Source of the DNA: Nocardioides sp. TF02-7
GTDB lineage: Bacteria; Actinomycetota; Actinomycetes; Propionibacteriales; Nocardioidaceae
Length of the DNA stretch: 64,000 bases
Direction: 5' to 3'
Assembly (NCBI RefSeq): GCF_022437945.1
Contig: NZ_CP092535.1
Location: 2,480,001-2,544,000, forward strand
A program made the position numbers and the translations under genes. Of the stretch, positions 37,206 through 46,453 are shown piece after piece (within the stretch, counting starts at the first letter, position 1; each line of letters opens with the position of its first letter). The notes beneath the pieces were generated by a model. The model had not been told where the DNA came from. It saw nothing but the letters and a program-made list of their open reading frames with translations, and made no database searches.

Positions 37206-37895
37206 ATGGGGTATCCGGTCCGCTGGCGGGTGCAGTCCGCCGTCGCACGGTGGGGTGTCGACAGCCGCAAGCTGGAGACCCTCCAGCAGCTGCCGAGGAT
37301 CGGCACCTGGGCGAAGGAACGGGGTGCCGCCGACCGCCCGGGCTTCGAGACCCGCGAGCAGATGTACGCCCACCTCGTCGACACCCACCTCGACGGACCG
37401 GTCGACTACCTCGAGTTCGGCGTCCACAAGGGCAAGTCGATCCGCGAGTGGTCGCGGCTGGTGGCCCACCCCGACGCGCGCTTCGTCGGCTTCGACTCCT
37501 TCGAGGGGCTGCCAGAGCACTGGGAGCAGGTCGTGCGCCGCGTCGACGCCGACGTGTTCGACGTCGGCGGGCAGGCGCCGCAGGTCGACGACCCGCGGGT
37601 GTCGTTCGAGGTCGGCTGGTTCCAGGACACGCTGCCGCCGTTCCTCGACAAGTTCGAGCCGCAGGGGCAGCTGGTCGTGCACTGCGACGCCGACATCTAC
37701 TCCTCGACGCTCTTCGTGCTCACCCAGTGCGACCGGATCCTCACGCCGGGCTCGATCGTGGTGTTCGACGAGTTCGCCTCGGTGCTCAACGAGTTCAGCG
37801 CCCTCGCCGACTACTGCTCGGCCTACCGGCGCGACTACGACGTGCTCGCGCACGCGTCGTACTTCTACGGCCACCTCGCCATCAGGATGCGGTGA
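37206..37895 (+). CDS. TylF-like class I methyltransferase
   Basis: A 229-residue SAM-dependent methyltransferase related to macrocin O-methyltransferase (TylF) and CmcI. The SAM motif is VDYLEFGVHKGKSIREW near residue 62, followed by FVGFDSFEGLPEHWEQ, GWFQDTLPPFLDK and the metal-site segment HCDADIYSSTLFVL, then GSIVVFDEFAS. TylF enzymes methylate sugar hydroxyls with magnesium. It is the first gene on this side of the glycan locus, so a sugar O-methyl decoration is plausible. ATG 37206 follows caggag. A large palindrome follows its stop. Confidence 0.9.
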   Translation: MGYPVRWRVQSAVARWGVDSRKLETLQQLPRIGTWAKERGAADRPGFETREQMYAHLVDTHLDGPVDYLEFGVHKGKSIREWSRLVAHPDARFVGFDSFEGLPEHWEQVVRRVDADVFDVGGQAPQVDDPRVSFEVGWFQDTLPPFLDKFEPQGQLVVHCDADIYSSTLFVLTQCDRILTPGSIVVFDEFASVLNEFSALADYCSAYRRDYDVLAHASYFYGHLAIRMR

Positions 37896-37901
37896 CGGTG
37901 C

Positions 37902-37981
37902 TGTAACTCAGTGTTCGTGCGACTCCCCGGGTGCTCTGACGTGCCACAGCACCCGGGTAGTGCACCGAACACTGAGTTACA
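37902..37981. repeat. 80-base near-perfect palindrome between convergent genes
   Basis: Outer arms of 16 bases (37902-37917 and 37966-37981) pair perfectly, starting tgtaactcagtgttcg. The inner arms continue with one bulge (gtgcgact against agtgcac) and a 10-base match (cccgggtgct against agcacccggg), leaving a loop of about 12 bases. It begins 6 bases after the TylF-like stop and ends 9 bases before the convergent epimerase stop. A bidirectional terminator is the simplest role, though it is far longer than needed; a small mobile inverted-repeat element is the alternative. Confidence 0.8.
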
Positions 37982-37990
37982 CCACTTCGC

Positions 37991-38972
37991 TCACTGGGCG
38001 CGCTTGACCTGCTCGTAGACCCACTCGTAGGTGCGCGCCATGCCCTCGCGGAGCGAGATCGACGGCTCCCCAGCCGTAGACCTCGCGGATCCGGGTGTTG
38101 TCGGAGTTGCGGCCGCGCACGCCCTGCGGGGCGTCGAGCTTGTAGTTGCGCTTGCAGGTGATGCCGGCGATCTCCTCGACGATGTCGACCAGCTGGTTGA
38201 TCGAGACCAGCTCGGAGGAGCCGAGGTTGATCGGCTCGGCGTGGTCGCCGGCGAGGATCATCTGCGAGCCGCGCACGCAGTCGTCGATGTACATGAACGA
38301 GCGGGTCTGCTCGCCGTCGCCCCAGATCTCGATCTCGTGGTCGCCGGTGATCGCGGCGATCGCGATCTTGCGGCACACCGCGGCCGGCGCCTTCTCGCGC
38401 CCGCCGTCCCACGTGCCCTCCGGGCCGTAGACGTTGTGGTAGCGGGCCACGCGCGTGACCATGCCGAAGTCCTCGGCGAAGTGGCGGCACATCCGCTCGC
38501 TGAACAGCTTCTCCCAGCCGTAGCCGTCCTCGGGCATCGCCGGGTAGGCGTCCTCCTCGCGGAGCGCGGTGACGGCGGTGTCGGTCTGCTTCTCCGCGGC
38601 GTAGACGCAGGCGGAGGAGGAGTAGAAGTAGCGCTCGACGCCGTTCTCCTGCGACGCCTGCAGCATGTGGGTCGACGTCAGCACCGACAGCATGCAGAGC
38701 GCGCGGTTGTTCTCGATGAAGCCCATCCCGCCCATGTCGGCGGCGAGCATGAACACCTCGCCGGCGCCGTCGGTGGCGGCGCGGGCGTTGTCGAGCAGCG
38801 ACAGGTCGGCCTGGACGTTCTCGACGCCCTCGTGCACCTGGTACCACTCGTCGAAGGGCTTCACGTCCACGGCCCGGACGGTCTTGCCCTGGGCACGCAG
38901 GTCGGCCACGAGGTGACCTCCGATGAAGCCGCCGCCCCCGGCGACCAGCACGTCGACGGACTTCGCGGACAT
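37991..38972 (-). CDS. GDP-mannose 3,5-epimerase-like NAD-dependent epimerase, one frameshift
   Basis: About 327 residues of the extended SDR family. The Rossmann motif is VAGGGGFIGGHLVADL. The GDP-mannose-3,5-epimerase hallmarks are AADMGGMGFIENNRAL and the active-site segment YSSSACVYAAEKQ, with GYGWEKLFSERM (the Tyr/Lys pair is replaced by YxWEK as in GME) and RYHNVYGPEGTWDGG. GME converts GDP-mannose to GDP-L-galactose or GDP-L-gulose. One extra G near 38071 breaks the frame 26 residues from the end; corrected, it ends YEWVYEQVKRAQ. It stands beside two Gmd-type genes, which fits a GDP-mannose-derived glycan. Confidence 0.87.
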
Positions 38973-39052
38973 GGGACTCCCTTCGATTGACAGTTCCCCC
39001 GGTCGTGGTCGTCAACGAGGTGGGAAGCGGTTCGTCACGGAGCCGCCGCCCG

Positions 39053-39065
39053 TACGCTGTGCCGC
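39053..39065 (+). promoter_or_regulatory. Leaderless-type promoter of the Gmd-like gene
   Basis: TACGCT at 39053-39058 ends 7 bases before the GTG at 39066, and no ribosome-binding site is present. Confidence 0.45.
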
Positions 39066-40051
39066 GTGACCGACCGCCGGCCTGCGACCGCGCTGGTGAC
39101 CGGTGTGACCGGGCAGGACGGCGTCTACCTCGCCCGCTCGCTCGTGGCCGACGGCGTCCGCGTGGTCGGCACCGCGTCGCCGGGCAGCACGGCGCTCGCC
39201 GAGCGGCGGCCCTACCTGACCGGCGTCGAGGTCGTCGAGGTCGACCTGCGCGACGCGGACGCGTTGCGCGACCTGGTGCTCGCCGTCGCCCCGGACGAGG
39301 TCTACAACCTGGCGGCGATGAGCTCGGTGGGCCGCAGCTGGTCGGAGCCGGAGCTGACGTTCGCCGTCAACCAGCGTGCGGTGGAGGTCCTCGTCGAGAC
39401 CCTGGTCGCGCAGCGGCGGGCACCGGCAGGGAGGTGCGGCTGTTCCAGGCGTCCTCCGCCGAGGTCGCCGGCGACGCGACCGCCAGTCCCTACGCGCGGT
39501 CCAAGGCCGCGGCCGAGGAGGCGGTGCGCGACGCGCGCGAGTCCGCGGGCCTGCACGCGAGCATCGCCCGGCTGCACATCCACGAGAGCCCGGTGCGGGC
39601 CGTGACGTTCGTGAGCCGCAAGATCACCCGCGGCGTCGCGGAGATCGCGCTCGGCAGGGCGGACCGGCTGGTGCTGGGCAGCCTCGACGTGGTGCGCGAC
39701 TGGGGCTTCGCCGGGGAGTACGTCGAGGCGATGCGGCTGATGACCGGCCTGCCCGAGCCGGTGGACCTGCCGGTCGGCACCGGCCGGCCGCACTCGCTGC
39801 GCGACCTGGTGGCGACGGCGTTCGCCGCGGCGGGCCTCGACGACCCCGACCGCTACGTCGAGCAGGACCCGGCGCTGGTGCGGCCGGCCGACACCCCGGT
39901 GCTGGTCGCCGACCCGGAGCCCGCCGCCCGGGCGCTGGGCTGGCGCGCGACCACGGAGCTGCCGGCGCTCATCGGGCACATGGTGGCGGCCGACCTCCAC
40001 CGGCTCCGCACCGGCGTCGCGGAGGCGGTCGGCTACCTGTTCCCGCGCTGA
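39066..40051 (+). CDS. GDP-mannose 4,6-dehydratase-like SDR, one frameshift
   Basis: About 328 residues. It resembles Gmd in the N-terminal TALVTGVTGQDGVYLARSLV and YNLAAMSSVGRSWSEP and in RKITRGVAEIALG with LGSLDVVRDWGFAGEYVEAM. The middle is shorter than in the true Gmd at 41202, and the catalytic segment reads FQASSAEVAGDATASPYARS, with the YxxxK pattern shifted (YARSK). It may therefore be a GDP-6-deoxy-sugar synthase or reductase (RMD/GDP-fucose-type) rather than a second dehydratase. One base appears to be missing near 39421. Gene order around gmd supports a joint role in making a GDP-deoxysugar. Confidence 0.85.
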
Positions 40052-40070
40052 CCGGGCCCGGCAGCCGCGC

Positions 40071-41163
40071 TCAGGTCAGGCCGTCGCGGACGACCGCGGC
40101 CGTGCGGCGCCAGGTGAAGTCCTCGGCGAACCGGCGGCCGGCGGCCAGCTGCTCCGGCGTCAGCGCGATCGCCGCGGCGTACGCCGCCGCGAGGTCGGCG
40201 GCGGCCACCGACCGGGCGGTCGCGGCGTGGCCGCCGGTGACCTCCGCGAGCGCCGGGTCGGCCGACACCACCGTCGGGATCCCGAGCCGCAGACGCCTCC
40301 GCGGCGGGCAGCCCGAACCCCTCGAAGTCCGACGGGAACACCACCAGACCGGCGCCGGTGAAGCACCGGGCGAACGCCTCGTCGTCGAGCCACGGCATCA
40401 GCGTCACCCGGTCGGCGACGCCGAGCCGCGCGACCTGCTCCTCGGCCGCCGCCCGGTCGGCGGCCCCCATGCCGACCAGCCGCAGGTGCCACCGGTCGTC
40501 GGTGCGGCAGAACGCCGCCCAGCCGGCGATCACCGCGTCGGCGTTCTTGTTGGCGAAGTGCCCGAACGCCAGCGCGTACGGCGGTTCCTCCGGCCGAGCG
40601 GGATCGGCCGGCGGCCAGGCCAGCGCGTGGTCGGAGCCGAGCACGGCGGCGCGGGCCTTGCCGGCGTGCCGCGGGTGGCGCCGCCGGAGGTCGCCGAGGG
40701 TGCGCTCGGAGATCGTGAAGATCCCGTCGGCGCTCGCCATGCTCCACCCCCACGAGACCCGCCGGGCGAGGCGGGTGGCACGGGAGAACTGGTGCGGCCG
40801 CAGCTCGTGGCGCAGGTCGTAGAGGATGATCCCGCGCGGGCAGCGGGTGCCGAGCAGGCCGCTGGCGGGCACGCCGGAGAGCACCGCGTCCGCCCGCAGC
40901 CGGCGCGCTGCGCGGCGTACGGCCACCGAGCGCAGCCACAGCCGGCCCGCCGGCCCCGGCAGCGGCGCGGTCAGCGTCTCGACCGCGACCCCGGCCGGCA
41001 CCCGGAACGCCGGACCGGCCGGGGGCGCCAGCACGGTGACCCGGTCGGCGGGTGCCAGCTCCGTCCAGCCGGCGAGCAGGTGCTCGACGACGATGCCCGC
41101 ACTGCCCTCCTGAACCGCGACCGCGTCGACCACCAGATGCACGACGCGGACGATATCGGCCAC
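40071..41163 (-). CDS. GT4-family glycosyltransferase, one frameshift
   Basis: About 364 residues with the GT-B fold. The N-terminal domain has [20 protein letters not shown] and the C-terminal domain [51 protein letters not shown] and the donor-site segment [18 protein letters not shown], where GT4 enzymes place their EX7E motif. One inserted base near 40291 breaks the frame just before [17 protein letters not shown]. It transfers a sugar from a nucleotide donor, here probably GDP-linked given its neighbours. GTG 41163 is the preferred start; another GTG lies at 41142. Only 38 bases separate it from divergent gmd. Confidence 0.87.
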
Positions 41164-41189
41164 CGGCCTCGGAAGCCGCTCCCGACCGC

Positions 41190-41201
41190 TACTGTGCCCC
41201 C
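41190..41201 (+). promoter_or_regulatory. Leaderless-type promoter of gmd
   Basis: TACTGT at 41190-41195 lies 6 bases before the gmd GTG at 41202, in a 38-base divergent intergenic region that has no room for a normal leader. Confidence 0.5.
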
Positions 41202-42179
41202 GTGGCAAAGCGCGCGCTGATCACCGGCATCACCGGTCAGGACGGCTCCTACCTCGCCGAGCTCCTCCTCGGCAAGGGCTACGAGGTGCACGGCCTGGTG
41301 CGCCGCTCGTCGACGCTCAACCGCAGCCGGATCGACCACCTGCACGGCAACGCCGACCTCCACCTGCACTACGGCGACCTCACCGACGGCGTCAGCCTCG
41401 GCAACCAGATCCGCGACATCACGCCGCACGAGGTCTACAACCTCGGGGCGCAGAGCCACGTGAAGGTCTCGTTCGAGCTGCCGGAGTACACCGCGTCGAC
41501 CGACGCCGTCGGCACGCTGCGGCTGCTCGAGGCGATCCGCGCGGCCCGTCTCGACTGCCGGTTCTACCAGGCGTCGACGTCGGAGATGTTCGGCGCGACG
41601 CCGCCGCCGCAGCACGAGGGCACGGCGTTCTACCCGCGGTCGCCGTACGGCGCAGCCAAGCTGTACTCGCACTGGGTCACGGTCAACTACCGCGAGGCCT
41701 ACGACCTGTTCGCCGTCTCCGGGATCCTCTTCAACCACGAGTCGCCCCGCCGGGGCGAGAGCTTCGTGACCCGCAAGATCACCCTCGGCGTGGCCTCGGT
41801 CAAGCTCGGGATCACCGACCACCTCAACCTCGGCAACCTCGAGGCGGTGCGCGACTGGGGCTACGCCCCGGAGTACGTCGAGGGCATGTGGCGGATGCTG
41901 CAGCACGACGAGCCGCAGGACTACGTGCTCGCCACCGGCACCGGCACCACGGTGCGGCAGTTCTGCGAGTACGCGTTCGCGGCCGCCGGCCTCAGCTGGG
42001 AGGACCACGTCCGCTACGACAAGGCCTACGAGCGGCCCACCGAGGTCGACGCGCTCATCGGCGACGCCTCGAAGGCGCGCGAGGTGCTCGGCTGGGAGGC
42101 CCGCACCGACGCCAAGGCGCTGGCGGAGCTGATGGTCGACGCCGACATCGAGCAGATGACGCGACTGCTGGGCAGGTGA
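41202..42179 (+). CDS. gmd: GDP-mannose 4,6-dehydratase
   Basis: A 325-residue enzyme converting GDP-mannose to GDP-4-keto-6-deoxymannose. Signatures: [20 protein letters not shown] (NADP site), [37 protein letters not shown], the catalytic Thr/Glu in [15 protein letters not shown], Tyr/Lys in [33 protein letters not shown] and [20 protein letters not shown]. Length is normal. It precedes the polymerase gene, which begins 5 bases after its stop. The product feeds 6-deoxyhexose synthesis (fucose, rhamnose, perosamine type), with the neighbouring SDR genes as the likely next steps. Confidence 0.96.
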   Translation: MAKRALITGITGQDGSYLAELLLGKGYEVHGLVRRSSTLNRSRIDHLHGNADLHLHYGDLTDGVSLGNQIRDITPHEVYNLGAQSHVKVSFELPEYTASTDAVGTLRLLEAIRAARLDCRFYQASTSEMFGATPPPQHEGTAFYPRSPYGAAKLYSHWVTVNYREAYDLFAVSGILFNHESPRRGESFVTRKITLGVASVKLGITDHLNLGNLEAVRDWGYAPEYVEGMWRMLQHDEPQDYVLATGTGTTVRQFCEYAFAAAGLSWEDHVRYDKAYERPTEVDALIGDASKAREVLGWEARTDAKALAELMVDADIEQMTRLLGR

Positions 42180-42184
42180 TCTCG

Positions 42185-43474
42185 ATGGAGCGGGGTGTCG
42201 TGACCGCGGCACTCGCAGCGGTCGCCGCCGCGCTCGCGTTCGTGGCGACCCGGGGGCTGGTCGCCGCGGTGGCCGCGCTGGTCGTCGCTGTCGGCGTGTT
42301 CCTGCTGGCGGTCCTCGGCCGCGAGCGGGTCGGCACCCTCGCCATCGCCGGCGCCTTCGCCACAGCCCCGATGTACCGCGGGCTGCTCCCCGACCTGCCC
42401 GCGACGCCGACCGACCTGCTGCTCGTCGTCGGCGTCGTGCTGCTCCTGCCGGAGCTGTTCACCCGCCAGGTACGGCTGCCGGCGGCGTTCCTCGTGGCCC
42501 TCGGCGTGCTGCTCGCCCTCGGACTGCGCGGCGCGGCGGCCAACCCGTCGCCGTTCGAGAGCATCCTGATCCTGACGCTGTGGCTGATGTGCATCGGCAT
42601 GCTGCCGATCGTGATCGCCCTCTGGGGGCCCGGGCCCGGCGTCGTGCAGTTCCTGCTGTGGTCCTACCTGGCCGGCCACATGGCCAGCATCGCCTACGCG
42701 CTCCTCGAGGGCCCGCTCATCATCAACCGGTACGACGGGCTCACGCACCACCCCAACGCGTTCGGCATCGCGGGCACCGTCTGCATCGCGATCTTCCTCT
42801 ACCTGTGGCCGAAGTACCGCAACAACTGGGCGCGTGCCGCGCTGCTGCTGGTCGTGCTGGCCAGCGGCGCCTCGGTGCTGATGAGCGGCAGCCGCGCGGC
42901 GACGGTCGTCGTGGTGGCGCTGGCGCTGCTCGTGCCGGCGGTGGAGCGGTCGGCGGTGCTCGCGATGCTGCTGGCGGCCGCGGCCGGCCTCGGCGTGGCG
43001 TTCCTGCCGTTCGTCGTCGAGGCCAGCGGCGAGGGGTCGTCGATCAGCCGGCTGCTCGGCGACGCGACCGCCCAGGCGTCCGACAGCGTCCGCCAGGACG
43101 CGCTCGACGAGGGGCAACGGCTGTTCAGCGAGGCGCCGTTCCTCGGCCACGGCCTCACCATCGCCCTCGGCGAGATCCACAACCTCTACCTCGAGGTGGT
43201 GATCGCGGTCGGGATCCTCGGCGGCGTCGCCTACCTCGTGCTGCTCTACGTGCTCGCCCGACCGCTGCTGAGCAGCCACCCCGAGCGCCGGCTGGCCTAC
43301 CTGGCCTGGGTCTTCGTCATCATCGGACCCGCCGTGCCGGGGCTCACCGACCGCACCATGCTGCTGCCGATGGGGCTGGCGATCCTGCCCGCGATCGCGC
43401 TCGCGACCCGGGGCGACACCGACAGCGGGGCCCGCGCCCCCGGTCCACCGGCGACCGCGGGGACCGCCCGGTGA
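42185..43474 (+). CDS. O-antigen ligase/polymerase-like membrane protein
   Basis: A 429-residue protein with about 11-12 helices, starting with AALAAVAAALAFVATRGLVA. The long extracytoplasmic loop near residues 280-330 contains LFSEAPFLGHGLTIALGEIH followed by NLYLEVVIAVGILGGVAYLV, the position and motif of the catalytic His region in O-antigen ligases and Wzy polymerases. It probably joins glycan repeat units outside the membrane. ATG at 42185 has aggtga at good spacing; a GTG at 42176 overlapping the gmd stop is also possible. Its stop overlaps the next glycosyltransferase start. Confidence 0.85.
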   Translation: MERGVVTAALAAVAAALAFVATRGLVAAVAALVVAVGVFLLAVLGRERVGTLAIAGAFATAPMYRGLLPDLPATPTDLLLVVGVVLLLPELFTRQVRLPAAFLVALGVLLALGLRGAAANPSPFESILILTLWLMCIGMLPIVIALWGPGPGVVQFLLWSYLAGHMASIAYALLEGPLIINRYDGLTHHPNAFGIAGTVCIAIFLYLWPKYRNNWARAALLLVVLASGASVLMSGSRAATVVVVALALLVPAVERSAVLAMLLAAAAGLGVAFLPFVVEASGEGSSISRLLGDATAQASDSVRQDALDEGQRLFSEAPFLGHGLTIALGEIHNLYLEVVIAVGILGGVAYLVLLYVLARPLLSSHPERRLAYLAWVFVIIGPAVPGLTDRTMLLPMGLAILPAIALATRGDTDSGARAPGPPATAGTAR

Positions 43475-44494
43475 CGGCCGTCGTCCTCGTCGGCTTCAAC
43501 CGGCCGGAGCACACCCGGCGCACGCTCGACGCGATCCGCGTCGCCCGGCCCGAGCGGCTGTTCCTGGTCGCCGACGGACCGCGCCCCGACCGCCCCGACG
43601 ACGCCGCCCTCTGCGCGCAGGTGCGCGCGGTGATGGACGACGTCGACTGGCCGTGCGACGTGGCGCGCCGGTTCAGCGACACCAACCTGGGCTGCGAGGG
43701 CAACGTGGAGACCGGCCTCGACTGGGTCTTCGGCCAGGTCGACCGGGCGATCGTGCTCGAGGACGACTGCGTGGCCGACCCGACGTTCTTCGCCTACGCG
43801 GCCGAGCTGCTCGACCGCTACCGCGACGACCTGCGGGTCTGGCAGGTCGCGGGCAACAGCCACGGTGTGCCGGCCTCCCTCTTCGGCGACGACGGCTACC
43901 GGTTCGCGTCCTGGGCGAGCGTCTGGGGCTGGGCGACCTGGGCCGACCGGTGGCAGCGCCACCGCGCGGCGTTCCCGCGCGACCACCGCGGTCCCGGCGG
44001 CGACGCGCCGGTGCGCGCGGTGCCGGCGGCGCCCCGCCCCGAGCTGCTGGTCACCCGCGGCGGCCGGCGGCACTTCGCCGAGGCCGCGGTGTCCGACGAC
44101 GTCGTGCGCCACGGCTGGGACAAGCAGTGGTGGATCACGATGCTCACCGAGGGCGGCCTCGCGGCGACGCCGGCGGTCAACATGGTGCAGAACATCGGGT
44201 TCGGTGCCGGCGCGACCCACGGCGTCTACGAGCGCGAGACCGACCCCCGCGCGGCCGATGCCGATGCCGCTGCGCCACCCGGCCGCCGTCGAGCTCGACG
44301 TGGAGGTCGAGCGCGAGCTCGAGCTGCTGCTCAGCCGGGTCGGCGGCCCCGCCACCGAGCTGGCCCGCCGCCTGGTCACCGACCCGCGGCTGCGGGCCGT
44401 GGCGCGGCGCGCCCTCCACAGCCGTGCCGCCGTCCGGGCGACGCGTGTCGCCTCCCGCCTCACCGACCGCCGAGGAGCTGCTCGTGGCCGCTGA
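43471..44494 (+). CDS. GT-A type glycosyltransferase, first of a tandem pair, one frameshift
   Basis: About 341 residues. The N-terminal nucleotide-binding domain shows VVLVGFNRPEHTRRTLDAIR, LFLVADGPRPDRPDD and the acidic metal motif VLEDDCVADPTFF, followed by RFASWASVWGWATWADRWQR, a signature of this subgroup of family-2-like transferases. One extra C near 44250 changes the frame; after correction the C-terminus reads RHPAAVELDVEVERELELLL. The start is GTG 43471 overlapping the polymerase stop by 4 bases. The next gene is a clear paralogue and starts 11 bases before its end, so the two are translated together. Confidence 0.85.
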
Positions 44495-45518
44495 CGACCC
44501 CGACGTCCCCGTCGTCCTGATCGCGTTCAACCGCCCGCGCGTCACCCAGCGGGTGATCGACGCCTGGCGGGAGGTGCGGCCGAGCCGGGTGTTCGTGGTC
44601 GCTGACGGCCCCCGCCCCGGCAACGCCGAGGACGTCGACAAGTGCGCCGCCGTGCGCGCGATCATCGACGGCATCGACTGGGAGTGCACGGTCGAGAAGC
44701 GGTACGCCGAGTCCAACATCGGGCTGGAGGCCAACGTCGAGCTGGGGCTCGACTGGGTCTTCGACCACGTCGACCGGGCGATCGTCTTCGAAGACGACTG
44801 CATCCCCGACCCGTCGTTCTTCCGGTTCTGCGAGGAGCTCCTCGACCGCTACGCCGACGACGACCGGGTCTGGTTCGTCGCGGGCGACAAGAAGCTGGTG
44901 CCGCAGGAGTACTTCAAGGGCCGCAGCTATGCGTTCAGCACCTGGGCGAGCGTCTGGGGGTGGGCGACCTGGGGCGACCGCTGGAAGCGGCACCGGGCGG
45001 TCTTCCCCCGCGACCACGCGGGTGCCGCGGAGCGCGCCGGCGCGACGCCGCGGACCGCCGACGCGGTGCGCACCGAGCCCGCCCCGCCCGCGCCGGGTGC
45101 GCTGACGACCGAGGCCGGGCGACGGCACTTCCTCAAGGTCTCGCAGACCCCCGACGGCGACCACTACGGCTGGGACCACCACCTGTGGGTCACGATCATC
45201 TCCCAGGGCGGGCTGTGCGTGACGCCGTCGCTCTACCTCGTCGAGAACGACGGGTTCGGGCCCGACGCCACGCACACCCGCGCCAACCGGCAGCCGCGGC
45301 CCGCCCAGCAGATGCCGTTCCCGCTCGTGCACCCGCCGGAGGTCGCCCTCGACCGCGACGTGGAGACCGAGCTCGAGCTGGTGCTGCTGCGGATCGACGG
45401 GCGGCTGTCGCGGATCGCCAAGCAGGTCGTGCGGCCGCTGTGGCTGCGCAAGGTCGTCCGCCGGGTCATCACCCAGCCGCTTGTCTGGAAGGTCGTTCGC
45501 CGGCTCGTCGCCCGCTGA
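44484..45518 (+). CDS. GT-A type glycosyltransferase, second of a tandem pair
   Basis: A 344-residue paralogue of the preceding gene, colinear along its whole length: VVLIAFNRPRVTQRVIDAWR, VFVVADGPRPGNAEDVDK, SNIGLEANVELGLDWVFDHV, IVFEDDCIPDPSFF and AFSTWASVWGWATWGDRWKR. The shared motifs with different C-termini (here WLRKVVRRVITQPLVWKVVR, basic and possibly membrane-peripheral) suggest duplication followed by a change in acceptor. GTG 44484 is chosen for its gaggag motif; a GTG near 44446 is also in frame. No frameshift is present. It is last in the gmd-led operon. Confidence 0.9.
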   Translation: MAADDPDVPVVLIAFNRPRVTQRVIDAWREVRPSRVFVVADGPRPGNAEDVDKCAAVRAIIDGIDWECTVEKRYAESNIGLEANVELGLDWVFDHVDRAIVFEDDCIPDPSFFRFCEELLDRYADDDRVWFVAGDKKLVPQEYFKGRSYAFSTWASVWGWATWGDRWKRHRAVFPRDHAGAAERAGATPRTADAVRTEPAPPAPGALTTEAGRRHFLKVSQTPDGDHYGWDHHLWVTIISQGGLCVTPSLYLVENDGFGPDATHTRANRQPRPAQQMPFPLVHPPEVALDRDVETELELVLLRIDGRLSRIAKQVVRPLWLRKVVRRVITQPLVWKVVRRLVAR

Positions 45519-45541
45519 CCGGGCCCGGGCTCCCGGCCCGG
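45519..45541. terminator. GC-rich hairpin between convergent genes
   Basis: ccgggcccggg pairs with cccggcccgg through a stem of about 9-10 pairs with one bulge, directly after the stop at 45518 and 16 bases before the convergent stop at 45557. A terminator for either strand is likely. Confidence 0.4.
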
Positions 45542-45556
45542 CTCCCCGGGCGGCGG

Positions 45557-46453
45557 TCAGCCGCGCTTGCGGGCCCGGACGTCGAGCACGATCCGCGGCG
45601 CGAGCGGGCCGGTGACGGCCGCGTCCATCACCCGGGCCGCCGGTCGCAGCGCCCACTGCGGGGTGCGCAGCGAGGCGAGGTAGGCCTCCGACGACAGCGA
45701 GTACCGCGCCTGCGGGGTGACCTCCACGTCGGTGAACCCGTGCCGCTCGAGGAGCGCGGTGATGCTCCGCCGGGTGTGCAGGATCCGGTGGTGGCCGGCG
45801 AGCCGCCGGTCCGACAGGCGGGTCACCCGGCCGCCGGTCACGGTCTTGGCGCCGATGAAGGCGAGGTCGGCCAGCGTGCGGTGCGGCGTCTGGAGGAACA
45901 GGATGCCGCCCGGTCCGAGCAGGTCCGCGGCGCCGGCGACCATCGACGGGCCGTCGGCGGTGTGGGCGAGCACGCACCACATGGTGACCGCGTCGGCCCT
46001 CGGCAGGTCCGGCAGCGCGCCGAGGTCGCCGAGGTCGAGGTCGATGCCGTAGCGACGCTTGGCGACGAGGATCGCGCCCTCGAGGATGTCGTTGCCGCCG
46101 ACGTCGAAGCCGAACCGGTCGCGCGCCAGCGCGAGGAACTCGCCGTCGCCGGCGCCGACGTCGTAGACCCGCGGCCGCTCGACCCCGCGCAGCTCCTCGC
46201 GCAGCCAGCGCAGCTGCCGCTCCCACTCGCCGGTGCCGACCGACTCGCGCTTGTTGTCGACCCAGGTGTCGACGTAGTCCTCGGGCAGGTCCTCGAGGGT
46301 GAAGGTGGGCGGCGGCGCGGGCGCGCCCACCAGCCAGCAGGCGCCGCACGAGCGGCACCGCACGACGACGTGCTGGTTGCGGCGCGAGGCCGGCCCGCGG
46401 CTCACCGACCGCGACTCGCAGGCCGGGCAGGCCGACGCGTCCTGCTCGCTCAT
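45557..46453 (-). CDS. Zinc-ribbon class I SAM methyltransferase
   Basis: A 298-residue methyltransferase. The N-terminus has a zinc ribbon with two Cys pairs (ACPACESR at residue 8; VRCRSCGACW near residue 31), then TWVDNKRESVGTGEWERQLR and the SAM motif VYDVGAGDGEFLALARDRFG. GILFLQTPHRTLADL and HHRILHTRRSITALLERHGF follow. This layout is shared by methyltransferases of cell-surface glycan clusters. It is last in the minus-strand operon and its start overlaps the SGNH stop (ATGA). Confidence 0.88.
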   Translation of the reverse strand: MSEQDASACPACESRSVSRGPASRRNQHVVVRCRSCGACWLVGAPAPPPTFTLEDLPEDYVDTWVDNKRESVGTGEWERQLRWLREELRGVERPRVYDVGAGDGEFLALARDRFGFDVGGNDILEGAILVAKRRYGIDLDLGDLGALPDLPRADAVTMWCVLAHTADGPSMVAGAADLLGPGGILFLQTPHRTLADLAFIGAKTVTGGRVTRLSDRRLAGHHRILHTRRSITALLERHGFTDVEVTPQARYSLSSEAYLASLRTPQWALRPAARVMDAAVTGPLAPRIVLDVRARKRG

